Below, in pieces: positions 25,377-34,342 of a stretch of 64,000 nt of DNA. Within the stretch, counting starts at the first letter, position 1. Each line of letters opens with the position of its first letter. Source of the DNA: Arthrobacter pascens (GTDB lineage: Bacteria; Actinomycetota; Actinomycetes; Actinomycetales; Micrococcaceae); NCBI RefSeq assembly GCF_030816475.1, contig NZ_JAUSXF010000001.1, positions 930,001 through 994,000 on the forward strand. Reading direction: 5' to 3'. The notes beneath the pieces were generated by a model. That model made no database searches, was not told the origin of the DNA, and worked only from the letters and a program-made list of their open reading frames with translations. The position numbers and the translations under genes were made by a program.

Positions 25377-26462
25377 ATGACTATTCACAGCCCGTTGTTG
25401 TCGCGCCCTGGCGCCGTCGAGGGAACCGGCGCGGACGCCGGCGTCGCCTCCCACTACGGGGAGCCCCTGCGCGAGCAGCGCGCATTGGCCGCCGGCACCG
25501 CCGTCGCCGATCTTTCCCACCGCGGTGTGGTTACAGTGACGGGACCGGACCGCCTGAACTGGCTGAACACACTGTCCTCCCAGCAGGTCAGCGGCCTGCA
25601 GCCGGGCGAATCCAGCGAGCTGCTCCTGCTAAGCATCCAGGGGCGGATCGAGTTTGACGCCCGCGTTGTTGACGACGGCGGGACCACCTGGCTGATCGTC
25701 GAGGCCGCCGAAGCAGCGCCGCTGGCAGAGTGGCTGAACAAAATGAAGTTCATGCTGCGCGTCGAAATCGAGGACGTCTCGGCGGAGTGGGCAGTGATTG
25801 GCTCCACCAAGGACGTGGAGGAATGGTCGGGGCTGCTTTCGTGGCGGGATCCCTGGCCGCATGTCGGCGCCGGCGGGTATGCGTATTCGGTGGTGGCGGA
25901 AGCCGACCATCCCGGACTGGACCGGCCCTGGGTCGAGTACCTGGTCCCGGCAGCCGCACTGGAGGAGACGGTGGGTGAGCGCCCGCTGGCCGGCGTCCTG
26001 GCCGCGGAAGCGCTCCGCATCGCTGCATGGCGCCCGCGGCTCGGAGCGGAGACCGACGACAAAACCATTCCGCACGAACTTGATCTCCTGCGCACCGCCG
26101 TGCACCTGGCAAAGGGCTGCTACAAGGGCCAGGAAACCATTGCGCGGGTGCACAACCTGGGACACCCGCCCCGGCGCCTCGTGTTCCTCCAGCTTGACGG
26201 CTCGCAGCACACCATGCCGGTGCCGGGCAGCCAGGTGCTGCTCGGAGAACGCAAAGTGGGCGTGGTGACCTCCGTGGCCCAGCACTATGAAATGGGCCCC
26301 GTAGCCCTGGCCGTCATTAAGCGCTCCGTAGGGCCCGATGAAATACTGACTGTCATGGACGGCGAGGAACCTTACGTCGCCGCCCAGGAAGTGATCGTTG
26401 CTCCCGACGCCGGACAGGTAGTGGGGCGCCAGACTGGATTCCTCAGGGGGACCCGCGCATGA
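25377..26462 (+). CDS. ygfZ: Folate-binding protein YgfZ/GcvT-like
   Basis: A 361-aa protein of the YgfZ/IBA57 family, which uses tetrahydrofolate to help assembly or repair of certain iron-sulfur enzymes. The signature KGCYKGQE starts at Lys246 with Cys248. The GcvT-like N-terminal fold is seen in TVTGPDRLNWLNTLSSQQV. ATG at 25377 is preceded by AAGGAC eleven bases upstream. Its stop overlaps the start of the ankyrin gene by four bases, so both are co-translated. Confidence 0.88.
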   Translation: MTIHSPLLSRPGAVEGTGADAGVASHYGEPLREQRALAAGTAVADLSHRGVVTVTGPDRLNWLNTLSSQQVSGLQPGESSELLLLSIQGRIEFDARVVDDGGTTWLIVEAAEAAPLAEWLNKMKFMLRVEIEDVSAEWAVIGSTKDVEEWSGLLSWRDPWPHVGAGGYAYSVVAEADHPGLDRPWVEYLVPAAALEETVGERPLAGVLAAEALRIAAWRPRLGAETDDKTIPHELDLLRTAVHLAKGCYKGQETIARVHNLGHPPRRLVFLQLDGSQHTMPVPGSQVLLGERKVGVVTSVAQHYEMGPVALAVIKRSVGPDEILTVMDGEEPYVAAQEVIVAPDAGQVVGRQTGFLRGTRA

Positions 26463-26887
26463 CTGAACCAGACCTACCGGCGCAGGCCCGCCACGACGCT
26501 GCCACCGAACCCGACGACGAAGCTGTCGCCCTGGCCCATAAGCTGTTCCAGGCCGCGAGGGAAGGCGATACCGCACTGCTGCGCGGCTACCTCGGGGCGG
26601 GGGCGCCGGCCCGGATGACCAACGCGGCCGGGGATTCCCTGCTGATGCTGGCCGCGTACCACGGCCACGAAGAGACCGTGCAGCTCATCATTGAGCACGG
26701 GGGAGACGTGAACGCGGCCAACGACCGCGGCCAGACCCCCCTCGCCGGGGCGGCCTTCAAGGGTTACGCGGACGTTGCGCGGGTTCTGCTGGAGGCAGGT
26801 GCGGATCCTGACGCAGGTTCGCCATCTGCGCGCCAGGCGGCAGAGATGTTTGCCCGCAAGGAAATCCTTGAGCTGCTGGGGCAATAA
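26459..26887 (+). CDS. Ankyrin-repeat protein
   Basis: A 142-aa protein with about three ankyrin repeats (GDTALLRGYLGAGAPARMTN; GDSLLMLAAYHGHEETVQLI; RGQTPLAGAAFKGYADVARV). Such modules mediate protein contacts. The ATGA overlap with ygfZ suggests it partners with, or is co-regulated with, YgfZ; in several bacteria small ankyrin proteins accompany catalase or redox enzymes. The partner is unknown. Confidence 0.82.
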   Translation: MTEPDLPAQARHDAATEPDDEAVALAHKLFQAAREGDTALLRGYLGAGAPARMTNAAGDSLLMLAAYHGHEETVQLIIEHGGDVNAANDRGQTPLAGAAFKGYADVARVLLEAGADPDAGSPSARQAAEMFARKEILELLGQ

Positions 26888-26956
26888 CCCGTCTGTCAGG
26901 TAACCGTCCGGAGATATCGTTCCACCGGCTCAACCGACCACCTTCGAAGGATATCG

Positions 26957-28516
26957 ATGGAAAGCGTAGCAAGACCGTGGCCTGCACTCTGGTCACTGGT
27001 GATCGGCTTCTTCATGATCCTGATCGACACCACGATTGTTTCGGTGGCGAACCCCAGAATCATGGAAGGCCTCCAGGCTGACATCAACTCGGTGATCTGG
27101 GTGACCAGCGCCTACTTGCTCGCCTACGCCGTTCCGCTACTTATCACGGGCCGCCTCGGTGACCGTTTCGGCCCGAAGAAGCTCTACCTGACCGGACTGG
27201 TGGTCTTCACCGCAGCTTCGCTCTGGTGCGGCCTCTCCGGAGACGTCCAGGCACTCATCGCTGCCCGGGTCCTGCAGGGCTTCGGCGCGGCGATGATGAC
27301 ACCGCAGACCATGGCCGTCATCACCCGGATTTTCCCTCCGGACAGGCGCGGTGCCGCCATGGGCATCTGGGGCGCCACGGCCGGCGTCGCCACACTGGTG
27401 GGTCCGATCCTCGGCGGCGTCCTCGTGGACGGGCTCGGCTGGGAGTGGATCTTCTTCATCAACGTCCCGGTTGGCATCGCCGGCTTCATCCTGGCACTCC
27501 GCTACGTACCGTCCCTGACGACGCATCCGCACAAGTTCGACATCCCCGGCGTGCTGCTCAGCGCCGTCGGACTCTTCCTGCTGGTCTTCGGCATCCAGGA
27601 AGGCGAGACCTACAACTGGGGCACCATCACCGGGCCCGTCACAGTGTGGGGACTCATCATCGCCGGGATCGCCGTCCTCGCCGTCTTCGTGGTGTGGCAG
27701 CGGACCAATAAGGGCGAGCCGCTGCTCCCGCTTTCCCTCTTTAGGGACCGGAATTTCTCGCTCGCCAACATTGGCATCACCACCGTCGGCTTCACAGTTA
27801 CGGCTTTCAGCCTCCCGCTGATCTTCTACTACCAGATCGTCCGCGGCCTGACCCCCACGCAGTCGGCGCTCATGATGGTGCCCATGGCACTCATCTCCGG
27901 CGGGCTGGCGCCAGTGGTGGGCAAGATCATTGACCGCGTCAATCCCAAATACATCACATCCGGCGGGCTGCTGCTCATGGCCGTGGCGCTGTTCTGGAAT
28001 TCCGCCCTGATGCATCCGGACACGCCCATCTGGCTGTTCCTGCTGCCCAGCGCCGTGCTCGGCTTCGCTAATGCCGGAATCTGGGCGCCGCTGAGCACCA
28101 CCGCCACCCGGAACCTTCCGCCGCGGCAGGCCGGGGCGGGGTCAGGTGTCTACAACACCACCCGACAGATCGGCGCCGTCCTCGGCAGCGCCGCGATTGC
28201 CGTACTGATTGAGGCCAGGCTCGCGGCTGAACTTCCGCCGGCCCCTGGCGCCTCCGGAGGCCCCGGCCCGATGTCCTTCGGCGGTTCGCTTCCGCCTGCG
28301 CTGCATGAGGGATTCTCGACGGCGATGGGCCAGTCCATCCTGCTCCCCGCCGCTGTGATCCTGCTCGGGGCAGCCGTGGCACTGTTCTTTGCCAAGCCCA
28401 AGGCAGTGACGGGATGGAGCGGGGCGCCCGCCGGCGCCACGCCGCGGGCTGCTGCAGACGCAGCGGCTGGTGCTGCGGAAGAGGAATCTGAAGAGGAAGC
28501 GTCACGTAGGGCCTAG
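26957..28516 (+). CDS. DHA2-family (EmrB/QacA-type) MFS drug exporter
   Basis: A 519-aa inner-membrane proton antiporter with about 14 helices. DHA2 motif A-like (GRLGDRFGPKKLYL), motif C region (GVATLVGPILGGVLVDGLGW) and first-helix acidic motif (LIDTTIVSVANP) are present. The C-terminal tail is Ala/Glu-rich. AAGG six bases upstream of ATG marks the start. No regulator gene is adjacent, so the substrate cannot be guessed. It is convergent with a GNAT gene. Confidence 0.9.
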   Translation: MESVARPWPALWSLVIGFFMILIDTTIVSVANPRIMEGLQADINSVIWVTSAYLLAYAVPLLITGRLGDRFGPKKLYLTGLVVFTAASLWCGLSGDVQALIAARVLQGFGAAMMTPQTMAVITRIFPPDRRGAAMGIWGATAGVATLVGPILGGVLVDGLGWEWIFFINVPVGIAGFILALRYVPSLTTHPHKFDIPGVLLSAVGLFLLVFGIQEGETYNWGTITGPVTVWGLIIAGIAVLAVFVVWQRTNKGEPLLPLSLFRDRNFSLANIGITTVGFTVTAFSLPLIFYYQIVRGLTPTQSALMMVPMALISGGLAPVVGKIIDRVNPKYITSGGLLLMAVALFWNSALMHPDTPIWLFLLPSAVLGFANAGIWAPLSTTATRNLPPRQAGAGSGVYNTTRQIGAVLGSAAIAVLIEARLAAELPPAPGASGGPGPMSFGGSLPPALHEGFSTAMGQSILLPAAVILLGAAVALFFAKPKAVTGWSGAPAGATPRAAADAAAGAAEEESEEEASRRA

Positions 28517-28569
28517 CTGTACGCCCTGATTCTGGTCCTGGTCCGACGATGCGCCAGTCTGGCCTGTTC

Positions 28570-29286
28570 TCAGCCGAGGTGGACGCTGGTCTGAATGCCG
28601 CCGGTGGCAAAGCCCAGCTTCCGTCCCAGTGCCAGGGCGCCGGTGTTGCTGACGTCGGCGCGCCACTGAACGGTGAGACCGGCAGCTAAGGCCTCGTGGG
28701 CCGCGATCGACGCCGCCAGGGAACCAAGACCCCTGCGCCGCCAGTCTGGGTCCACCAGGACGCCAAGGTGGCCCAGGAGCCCTTCCCATTCCGTGTAGGC
28801 ACCGCAGGCCACGGGGACCCGGCGGCCATCCACCTCGTGAACGAGCGTGTAGCGGTTCTCCAGCTCGGAAAGTCCCACTTCATTCACGTCGTCGGGCGGG
28901 CACAGGCCTTCCAGCTCGATCGCCTCTGGATTTCCGTGGGAGACCGTCAGGTCGCCGGAAGGCTCCCCGAGTGGCAGATCGTCGGCGAAGAAGAGTGCAG
29001 CGGCTCCGAGCCCGTGACCGCCATGGGACCTGGTCAGCGTCAGCAGGGTAACGTGCTGTGCCATCTCTTCGTCCGGAATTCCGGTTGCAGCCTCCGCCAC
29101 CCACTGCGGACCCACCAGCACGGAACTGCCAAACAGCCGAACGAACTCGACCGTCCTGACGGATTCATCGACCCTGACAATCCGCTCGCCCGATGCGAGC
29201 GACGCAGCGAACGCGTCGTCGTCGAGCCCGAGGCGCCTGGCCCACGCGAGCTGGATGATTGCTGCGGAGCCGGGGTCAAGAGTCAT
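28570..29286 (-). CDS. GNAT family N-acetyltransferase
   Basis: A 238-aa protein whose C-terminal half has the GNAT acetyl-CoA motif LVDPDWRRRGLGSLAASIAAHEAL and a closing ALGRKLGFATGG. The N-terminal half is family-specific and unassigned. The start ATG is supported by TAGGCT six bases upstream on the minus strand. Acceptor substrate unknown. Confidence 0.82.
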   Translation of the reverse strand: MTLDPGSAAIIQLAWARRLGLDDDAFAASLASGERIVRVDESVRTVEFVRLFGSSVLVGPQWVAEAATGIPDEEMAQHVTLLTLTRSHGGHGLGAAALFFADDLPLGEPSGDLTVSHGNPEAIELEGLCPPDDVNEVGLSELENRYTLVHEVDGRRVPVACGAYTEWEGLLGHLGVLVDPDWRRRGLGSLAASIAAHEALAAGLTVQWRADVSNTGALALGRKLGFATGGIQTSVHLG

Positions 29287-29292
29287 GTCCCC

Positions 29293-29298
29293 AGCCTA
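29293..29298 (-). promoter_or_regulatory. -10 hexamer TAGGCT, leaderless start
   Basis: On the minus strand TAGGCT, six bases (GGGGAC), then ATG at 29286. Confidence 0.5.
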
Positions 29299-29313
29299 GG
29301 ACGGGCCGGCCGC

Positions 29314-30339
29314 TCAGCCGAACAGGACGGCTGCTTCGTCATAGCGGTTCTGCGGAACCGTCTTCAGTTTGCCGAGGGCTTCCTGGAAGCCCACGTGTTC
29401 GATGTCGGTACCTTTGAGGGCCACCATGGTGCCCCAGTAACCTTCCACCACCGAGTCGATGGCGGCCATGCCCAACCGGGTCGCCAGAACCCGGTCAAAT
29501 GCCGAGGGGACTCCGCCGCGCTGGATGTGGCCGAGGATGGTGGCCCGGGTTTCGATGCCGGTGCGGGCCTCCAGCTCAGGGGCGAGCTGGTCAGCGATGC
29601 CGCCCAGCCGCGGACGGCCGAAGGTATCTATGCCGCGCTCGGAATGGGGTGTTTCCATGTGCTCCGGAACGAACCCTTCGGCAACTACCACCAGGGGTGC
29701 GCGGCCACGGTGATGGGCTTCCTTGACCCACTCAGTGATCTGCTCGATGCTGACCTTCTGCTCCGGAATCAGGATGGCGTGGGCTCCCGCGGCCATGCCT
29801 GCGTGCAGGGCGATCCAGCCCACGTGGCGGCCCATGACCTCTGCGATCATGCATCGGTGGTGGGATTCGCCGGTGGTCCGCAGACGGTCGATTGCCTCCG
29901 TGGCGATCTGGACGGCGGTGTCGAAGCCGAAGGTGTAGTCCGTGGCGTCCAGATCATTGTCCACGGTCTTGGGGACACCCACGATCTTCAGCCCGGCATC
30001 AGTAAGGCGCTTGGCTGCGGCGAGCGTTCCTTCACCCCCGATGGCGATGATGGCGTCGATGCCCAATCGTTCCATGTGGGCTTTGATGACGTCCGGTCCG
30101 CCGCCGTTTTCGAAAGGGTTGGTGCGGGACGTGCCCAGGATGGTGCCGCCCTGCTTGGCGATGCCCCTGACCATGGTGCGGGGGATGTCGATGACGTCAC
30201 CTTCCACAACACCCCGCCACCCATCAAGGAACCCCACGAATTCGTGCCCATGGATGGCGATGCCTTTAAGGACCGCCCCGCGGATAACGGCGTTCAGTCC
30301 GGGGCAGTCGCCACCGCTGGTGAGAATTCCAATTTTCAT
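29314..30339 (-). CDS. pfkA: 6-phosphofructokinase
   Basis: A 341-aa glycolytic enzyme phosphorylating fructose-6-phosphate. Active-site segments are TSGGDCPGLNAV, GGEG (Gly104) and PKTVDND with Lys124, Asp127 and Asp129; MGRHVGWIAL and EGFVPE are also intact. Gly104 points to ATP as donor while Lys124 is the residue of PPi-type enzymes; this mixed pair is typical of ATP-using actinobacterial PFKs. ATG at 30339 is chosen since the family begins there; an upstream TTG (30351) adds four residues only. Confidence 0.94.
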   Translation of the reverse strand: MKIGILTSGGDCPGLNAVIRGAVLKGIAIHGHEFVGFLDGWRGVVEGDVIDIPRTMVRGIAKQGGTILGTSRTNPFENGGGPDVIKAHMERLGIDAIIAIGGEGTLAAAKRLTDAGLKIVGVPKTVDNDLDATDYTFGFDTAVQIATEAIDRLRTTGESHHRCMIAEVMGRHVGWIALHAGMAAGAHAILIPEQKVSIEQITEWVKEAHHRGRAPLVVVAEGFVPEHMETPHSERGIDTFGRPRLGGIADQLAPELEARTGIETRATILGHIQRGGVPSAFDRVLATRLGMAAIDSVVEGYWGTMVALKGTDIEHVGFQEALGKLKTVPQNRYDEAAVLFG

Positions 30340-30516
30340 GTCTCGGCTCAAATCCTGGTGTGAAGGGTATACAGGCAGAGCGCCACGCTGAGCTCACCTA
30401 GATTGTAGTGGTGAGTGTGGGTTACGACACAAACCGGTTACACAAGGCCCCGCTCCGTCTCGGTGTGCTGGTCACCGGCTCCCCGTTGGCCCCTCCAGCA
30501 ACAGTGGACATGCCAA

Positions 30517-30544
30517 GGGCCCCCGCTCCGGAGAGCAGGGGCCC
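30517..30544 (-). terminator. Hairpin terminator of the PspC operon
   Basis: 12-bp stem with one mismatch (30517-30528 with 30533-30544), located 10 bases beyond the stop codon of the last PspC gene. Confidence 0.65.
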
Positions 30545-30554
30545 GCAGGCAGTG

Positions 30555-30812
30555 TCAGGATCCGTTGATGGACCGTCTGTCGAGGAAGGCCTGCAGCGGG
30601 ATGGAGTTCCGCTGGTCCGGCAGGACCAGCCAGGCGGCGAGGTAGAAGACCACGGCCGGGCCGGGCAGCAGGCAGAAGAGCAGGAACGCAATCCGCACGT
30701 AGGCGACATCCACGTTGAGCTTGGCAGCGATACCTCCGCATACGCCGCCCAACCAGCGCTGGGGGCCGCGTTTCAGGCCGAAGCCCCTGACGATGCTGAA
30801 AAACTTGTCCAT
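30555..30812 (-). CDS. PspC-domain membrane protein
   Basis: An 85-aa protein with a PspC domain covering most of its length (QRWLGGVCGGIAAKLNVDV then a membrane helix ending FYLAAWLVLPD). PspC proteins sense or respond to envelope stress. It is last in a three-gene minus-strand operon and is 3 bases downstream of the two-helix gene. Confidence 0.85.
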   Translation of the reverse strand: MDKFFSIVRGFGLKRGPQRWLGGVCGGIAAKLNVDVAYVRIAFLLFCLLPGPAVVFYLAAWLVLPDQRNSIPLQAFLDRRSINGS

Positions 30813-30815
30813 GGT

Positions 30816-31100
30816 TCAAGACTTCCCTGTTGTTGGCTCGTTGTCACGTTTCCGGGCCGAGAGCAGGCCGCCCACCACCAGTGCGACGCCGGCGCCGATC
30901 ATCAGTCCTATCAGAACATAGGTGCCGTTAAGGGTCACGATGCCAAGCTGGGCGATGATGATCAGGGCTGCAAGTGCAATGACTATCAGGCCCCAGACCA
31001 CTGTCCCCACCCTGGCGGAGGCAGGCCGGACAAAGTCTGCTGTTTCCGCCGTCGGGGTGTCCGCTGAAGTTGAATCCGGTGCCGGATCGACGCTGCTCAT
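30816..31100 (-). CDS. Two-helix membrane protein in the PspC operon
   Basis: A 94-aa protein with a polar, Thr/Ala/Pro-rich N-terminus (about 30 residues) and two hydrophobic helices (about 31-52 and 60-79), ending in a basic tail. It begins 1 base after the LiaF-like gene stop, so translation is coupled. No known family assigned. Confidence 0.7.
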   Translation of the reverse strand: MSSVDPAPDSTSADTPTAETADFVRPASARVGTVVWGLIVIALAALIIIAQLGIVTLNGTYVLIGLMIGAGVALVVGGLLSARKRDNEPTTGKS

Positions 31101-31101
31101 G

Positions 31102-32715
31102 TCAGTTTCCTTCCTTGATAGTGACGTTGCTGACGGTGCCGTCGATCTCGATGACCAGGTGGCTGCCGGGCTTGTCGGAGTTGTAGCTGCTTTGGCGGCT
31201 GGAGATGCCGCTGCGGTGGCTGGTCCCTTCGCTGAGGTTGCCCAGGGTCATGTCGGCCTTGATGTCCACGGGGACGGTGCCGGGGATGACCACGGTGATG
31301 TTGCTCGCCGTGATGTCGAGGGGAACCACGACGTCGGAGCTCAGTGGAGCAGTTGTGCCCAGGGCCGTGAGGTCAACGGTTCCGCGGCCGGCTGTGACGG
31401 AGAATCCGTCTTTGGCCTGTTCGAGGCTCGCCGGCCTCCAGTCAACCTGCTGAAAGCGGCCGCGCTCGCCGTTGCCAACGACGTTGAAGATTCCGCCGAT
31501 CACCAGGGCCACGATGGCGAAGAAGCCCAGGATCCCCGAGGTCCGGCCGCGCATTCCGGCAAAGAGGATTCCCAGACCCAGAACGGCAGCTGCGCTGGCC
31601 CAAACGATGGCATTGGGGGAATCGCCCAGGTTGATCACGTTACCGGCGTCGAGGGCCTTGAGCCCGCCGCCGACCAGGAGCGCGGCTCCCGCGGTGATGG
31701 CGACAGCCGGGGTGCCGGGTCCGCCAGGCCGGACCTTGGGGGCCCGGGCCGGGCCCTGCGGGGGCTGGTAGCCGCCTCCATAGGGGCCGCCTCCGTAAGG
31801 GCCGCCGCCATAGGTGCCGCCGCCGTAAGGACCGCCGCCGTAGGGCGCGTTGGGGCCTGAAGGCGGGAGAGGCGCGGAGGACCCGGTCCCGGAGGAGCTG
31901 CCGGGAGGAGTGCCGGCAGGGGCCGAGTATGGAGACGCGTAGGGAGTGGTCGGGAAGGCAGCGGCGAAGGCCGGATTGCCGACGGAACCTTCCGGTCGCG
32001 GGGTGCTGTTCATGGGTGCTCTATTCGTGGTCTTGTTCCGTTGGGTCAGGTAGTAAAGGAGGTAGATTGCACCGCCCACCCAGAAGACGGTCCACAGGAA
32101 GCCGCCGAAGCCGTTGTGGCTCCAGCCCCAGAATCCGCCGCCGAGGCCGGTAAAGCCCAATACGGTGGTGATGAGCGCCCCCGTCATGCCGCTGGACCAG
32201 CGTCCCGCGCCGGCTTCCTGGACGTGAATGCGCCCGTCGGGTTCGGGGAGGAAAGCCCAGGCCAGGCCGTAGAGCAGGACGCCGATTCCGGCGAACAGGG
32301 TCAGGACTATGAAGATGCCGCGGACGATCAGCGGGTCGATTCCCATCCGGTGGGCGATGCCACTGGCGACACCACCAATCCAGCGATCGGGGCCGCGCTG
32401 GATGCCATGGCTCCTGATCCAGGTGAAGAAATCCTGGGACTGGCCAGGCACCCGGGCCGTCGGGTAGTTACCAGGACCATTCGGATATTGACCGGGGTAC
32501 GGTCCGGCGTAGGCTCCTGCCTTCTCGCCTGCGCGCTGTCCGTAGGACCCTGGCTGGGCCGCGTCTGGCCTGGAGCCGTCCGCTGCGTCCCGCGCAGCAT
32601 CCTGAGACGAGGGCTGTGGGCGGGGCTGCACCGGTTCGGTGGATTGATTCGTTCCCGGTTCAGGGAGCGGTTCGGTTGGGTTGCCGTCATCGGGGGTTGG
32701 GGGTTGCGAGTTCAT
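31102..32715 (-). CDS. PspC-domain protein with LiaF-like C-terminal domain
   Basis: A 537-aa membrane protein. A long Pro/Gln/Gly-rich N-terminus (1-95) precedes a PspC domain (about 96-158, RWIGGVASGIAHRMGID). Two more helices, a Gly-Tyr-Pro repeat linker, two or three further helices and a beta-rich C-terminal domain follow (ASNITVVIPGTVPVDIKAD), which resembles the LiaF cell-wall-stress response domain. ATG at 32715 is chosen; a CAGTAT hexamer ends six bases upstream. It is divergent from the kinase gene and heads the small operon. Confidence 0.8.
   Translation of the reverse strand: MNSQPPTPDDGNPTEPLPEPGTNQSTEPVQPRPQPSSQDAARDAADGSRPDAAQPGSYGQRAGEKAGAYAGPYPGQYPNGPGNYPTARVPGQSQDFFTWIRSHGIQRGPDRWIGGVASGIAHRMGIDPLIVRGIFIVLTLFAGIGVLLYGLAWAFLPEPDGRIHVQEAGAGRWSSGMTGALITTVLGFTGLGGGFWGWSHNGFGGFLWTVFWVGGAIYLLYYLTQRNKTTNRAPMNSTPRPEGSVGNPAFAAAFPTTPYASPYSAPAGTPPGSSSGTGSSAPLPPSGPNAPYGGGPYGGGTYGGGPYGGGPYGGGYQPPQGPARAPKVRPGGPGTPAVAITAGAALLVGGGLKALDAGNVINLGDSPNAIVWASAAAVLGLGILFAGMRGRTSGILGFFAIVALVIGGIFNVVGNGERGRFQQVDWRPASLEQAKDGFSVTAGRGTVDLTALGTTAPLSSDVVVPLDITASNITVVIPGTVPVDIKADMTLGNLSEGTSHRSGISSRQSSYNSDKPGSHLVIEIDGTVSNVTIKEGN
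31772..31846 (-). repeat. 15-bp tandem repeat, five units, within the LiaF-like gene
   Basis: Five imperfect 15-bp units encode a GGGPY-type linker. Copy number may vary between strains by slippage without changing frame. Confidence 0.8.
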
Positions 32716-32839
32716 ACTTCGATACTGCCGGTCCGGATGGATGCGCTCTATTGGGGGACACCCTGAGCGGCCCCTGAGATACCCCCGGTAAGTACCGCAA
32801 ACCGGTCCGGGGAACCCTGATCCGTGTTTGGATTGATCC

Positions 32840-34342
32840 ATGACAACCGTCCCCGTCCGCCCGCCGCTGGTGCGCAGCAGCGAGCGAATTATTGCTGGAG
32901 TATGTGCCGGCCTTGCGGCGCATCTCGGCTGGCCGGTCAGGAACATCCGGATCGGTATGGCCTTGGCCTCACTTGCCGGCGGGGCGGGCCTGGCGTTCTA
33001 CGCCTGGCTGTGGATCATGGTTCCCACCGCTGACGAAAGCGCCCGCCGCAACGCCCGGCGCCCGGTGTCGCCCATTGCTCCTGCGGTCAGCCAGCTGCCG
33101 CCAGCCCAAGCCGGTTCCCCCGTTTCGCAGGCGGCCGTCCATTCCGGTGTCCCCCTGCTGTGGGGATATCCCGACGTCGGTGCTGCCGCAGGTTCCGCGG
33201 CCGGTGCTGTGCCCGTCTCGCCTGACGGTATGACCGGCGCTGACCGCTCCCTGCCCGCTTCCGGAGATATGCCTCCTTACACTGAGATGCCCGGCGCTGC
33301 CGGCGTCTTGCCTTCAGCCGACTATGGCGAGACTCCCCGCCGGCCCTGGTTCCGTGCCCGCAGTGTGCGGTACGGCAAGGAGATCCTGCTGGGTGCCGGC
33401 CTTCTCCTCGTGGCCGGCATCCTGATCGCCCAGCTCCTGGGCGTCGACGTGCCGCTGGGCACGCTGATTCCGGCCGCCGCAGTGCTGGGCGGTGCATCCA
33501 TCGCGTGGATGCAGCTCGACGAGACGCGCCGCGCCGGGCTGGTAGACAAAACCAAGGCAGACCAGGCCGGCGGCTGGGCACGGCTTGCGGCCGGTCTGGC
33601 GCTGGTAGTGGCCGGTGTCCTGGTGATGGTGTCCGGTTCCGGGTCGTGGGAGCAAACCTGGCTGGCGCTGCTGGCGTCGGTTGCGGTCCTGGGCGGAGTA
33701 GTGCTCGTGCTGCTCCCGTGGGCCTTGAAGTTCTGGCGTGATCTCGAAGCCGAACGTGCCGGCAGGATCCGTGAGACCGAACGGGCCGAAATCGCAGCCC
33801 ACCTCCACGACTCCGTCCTGCAGACCCTCGCCCTGATCCAGCGCCGGGCCGGCAATGAGCATGATGTGGTGCGCCTGGCCAGGGCACAGGAACGCGAGCT
33901 CCGCAATTGGCTGTTCCAGGACCCAGGCAAGGACCCCGGACAGCTCTCGGACCGCATCAAGGCCACAGCCGCCGAGGTGGAAGACCTCCTGGGCAACGCC
34001 GTCGACGTCGTGAGCGTGGGGGATACCGTCATGACCGAAGCGTACGAGGCGCTGGTCCAGGCCAGCCGGGAAGCCATGCTTAACGCCTCCCGGCACGGGG
34101 GCGGAAGCGTGTCGGTGTACCTTGAGGTCTCCGACGGACGCGCCGAAGTCTTCATCAAGGACCGCGGGCCCGGCTTCGAGCTCAGTAACGTGCCAGAGGA
34201 CAGGCTGGGCGTGAGGGAGTCCATCATCGGCCGGATGAAGCGGCACGGGGGTACGGCATCCATCGTCAGCACGCCCGATGGAACCGAAGTGAGGCTGGGA
34301 CTGCCGGCGTTACAGCAGGACAACGCGGAAGGTAGATCATGA
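32840..34342 (+). CDS. Sensor histidine kinase with N-terminal PspC domain
   Basis: A 500-aa membrane kinase. Residues about 13-62 are a PspC domain (RIIAGVCAGLAAHLGWPV). A Pro/Ala-rich loop, four further helices (about 180-295), a HisKA_3 dimerisation domain with phospho-acceptor His323 (IAAHLHDSVLQTL) and a HATPase domain (ASREAMLNASRHGG; DRGPGFEL) follow. It should phosphorylate the LuxR-type regulator whose gene overlaps its stop by four bases. A TTGGAT hexamer six bases before the ATG is a weak leaderless signal. It belongs to a LiaS-like envelope-stress system. Confidence 0.88.
   Translation: MTTVPVRPPLVRSSERIIAGVCAGLAAHLGWPVRNIRIGMALASLAGGAGLAFYAWLWIMVPTADESARRNARRPVSPIAPAVSQLPPAQAGSPVSQAAVHSGVPLLWGYPDVGAAAGSAAGAVPVSPDGMTGADRSLPASGDMPPYTEMPGAAGVLPSADYGETPRRPWFRARSVRYGKEILLGAGLLLVAGILIAQLLGVDVPLGTLIPAAAVLGGASIAWMQLDETRRAGLVDKTKADQAGGWARLAAGLALVVAGVLVMVSGSGSWEQTWLALLASVAVLGGVVLVLLPWALKFWRDLEAERAGRIRETERAEIAAHLHDSVLQTLALIQRRAGNEHDVVRLARAQERELRNWLFQDPGKDPGQLSDRIKATAAEVEDLLGNAVDVVSVGDTVMTEAYEALVQASREAMLNASRHGGGSVSVYLEVSDGRAEVFIKDRGPGFELSNVPEDRLGVRESIIGRMKRHGGTASIVSTPDGTEVRLGLPALQQDNAEGRS

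Noticed and set aside
28696..30363. 555-aa plus-strand frame antisense to GNAT and pfkA
   Set aside because: pfkA and the GNAT on the minus strand are certain; the plus frame has no domain.
31772..31846. CRISPR-like repeat
   Set aside because: The 15-bp units are contiguous, in frame and coding for a Gly/Tyr/Pro linker; there are no spacers.
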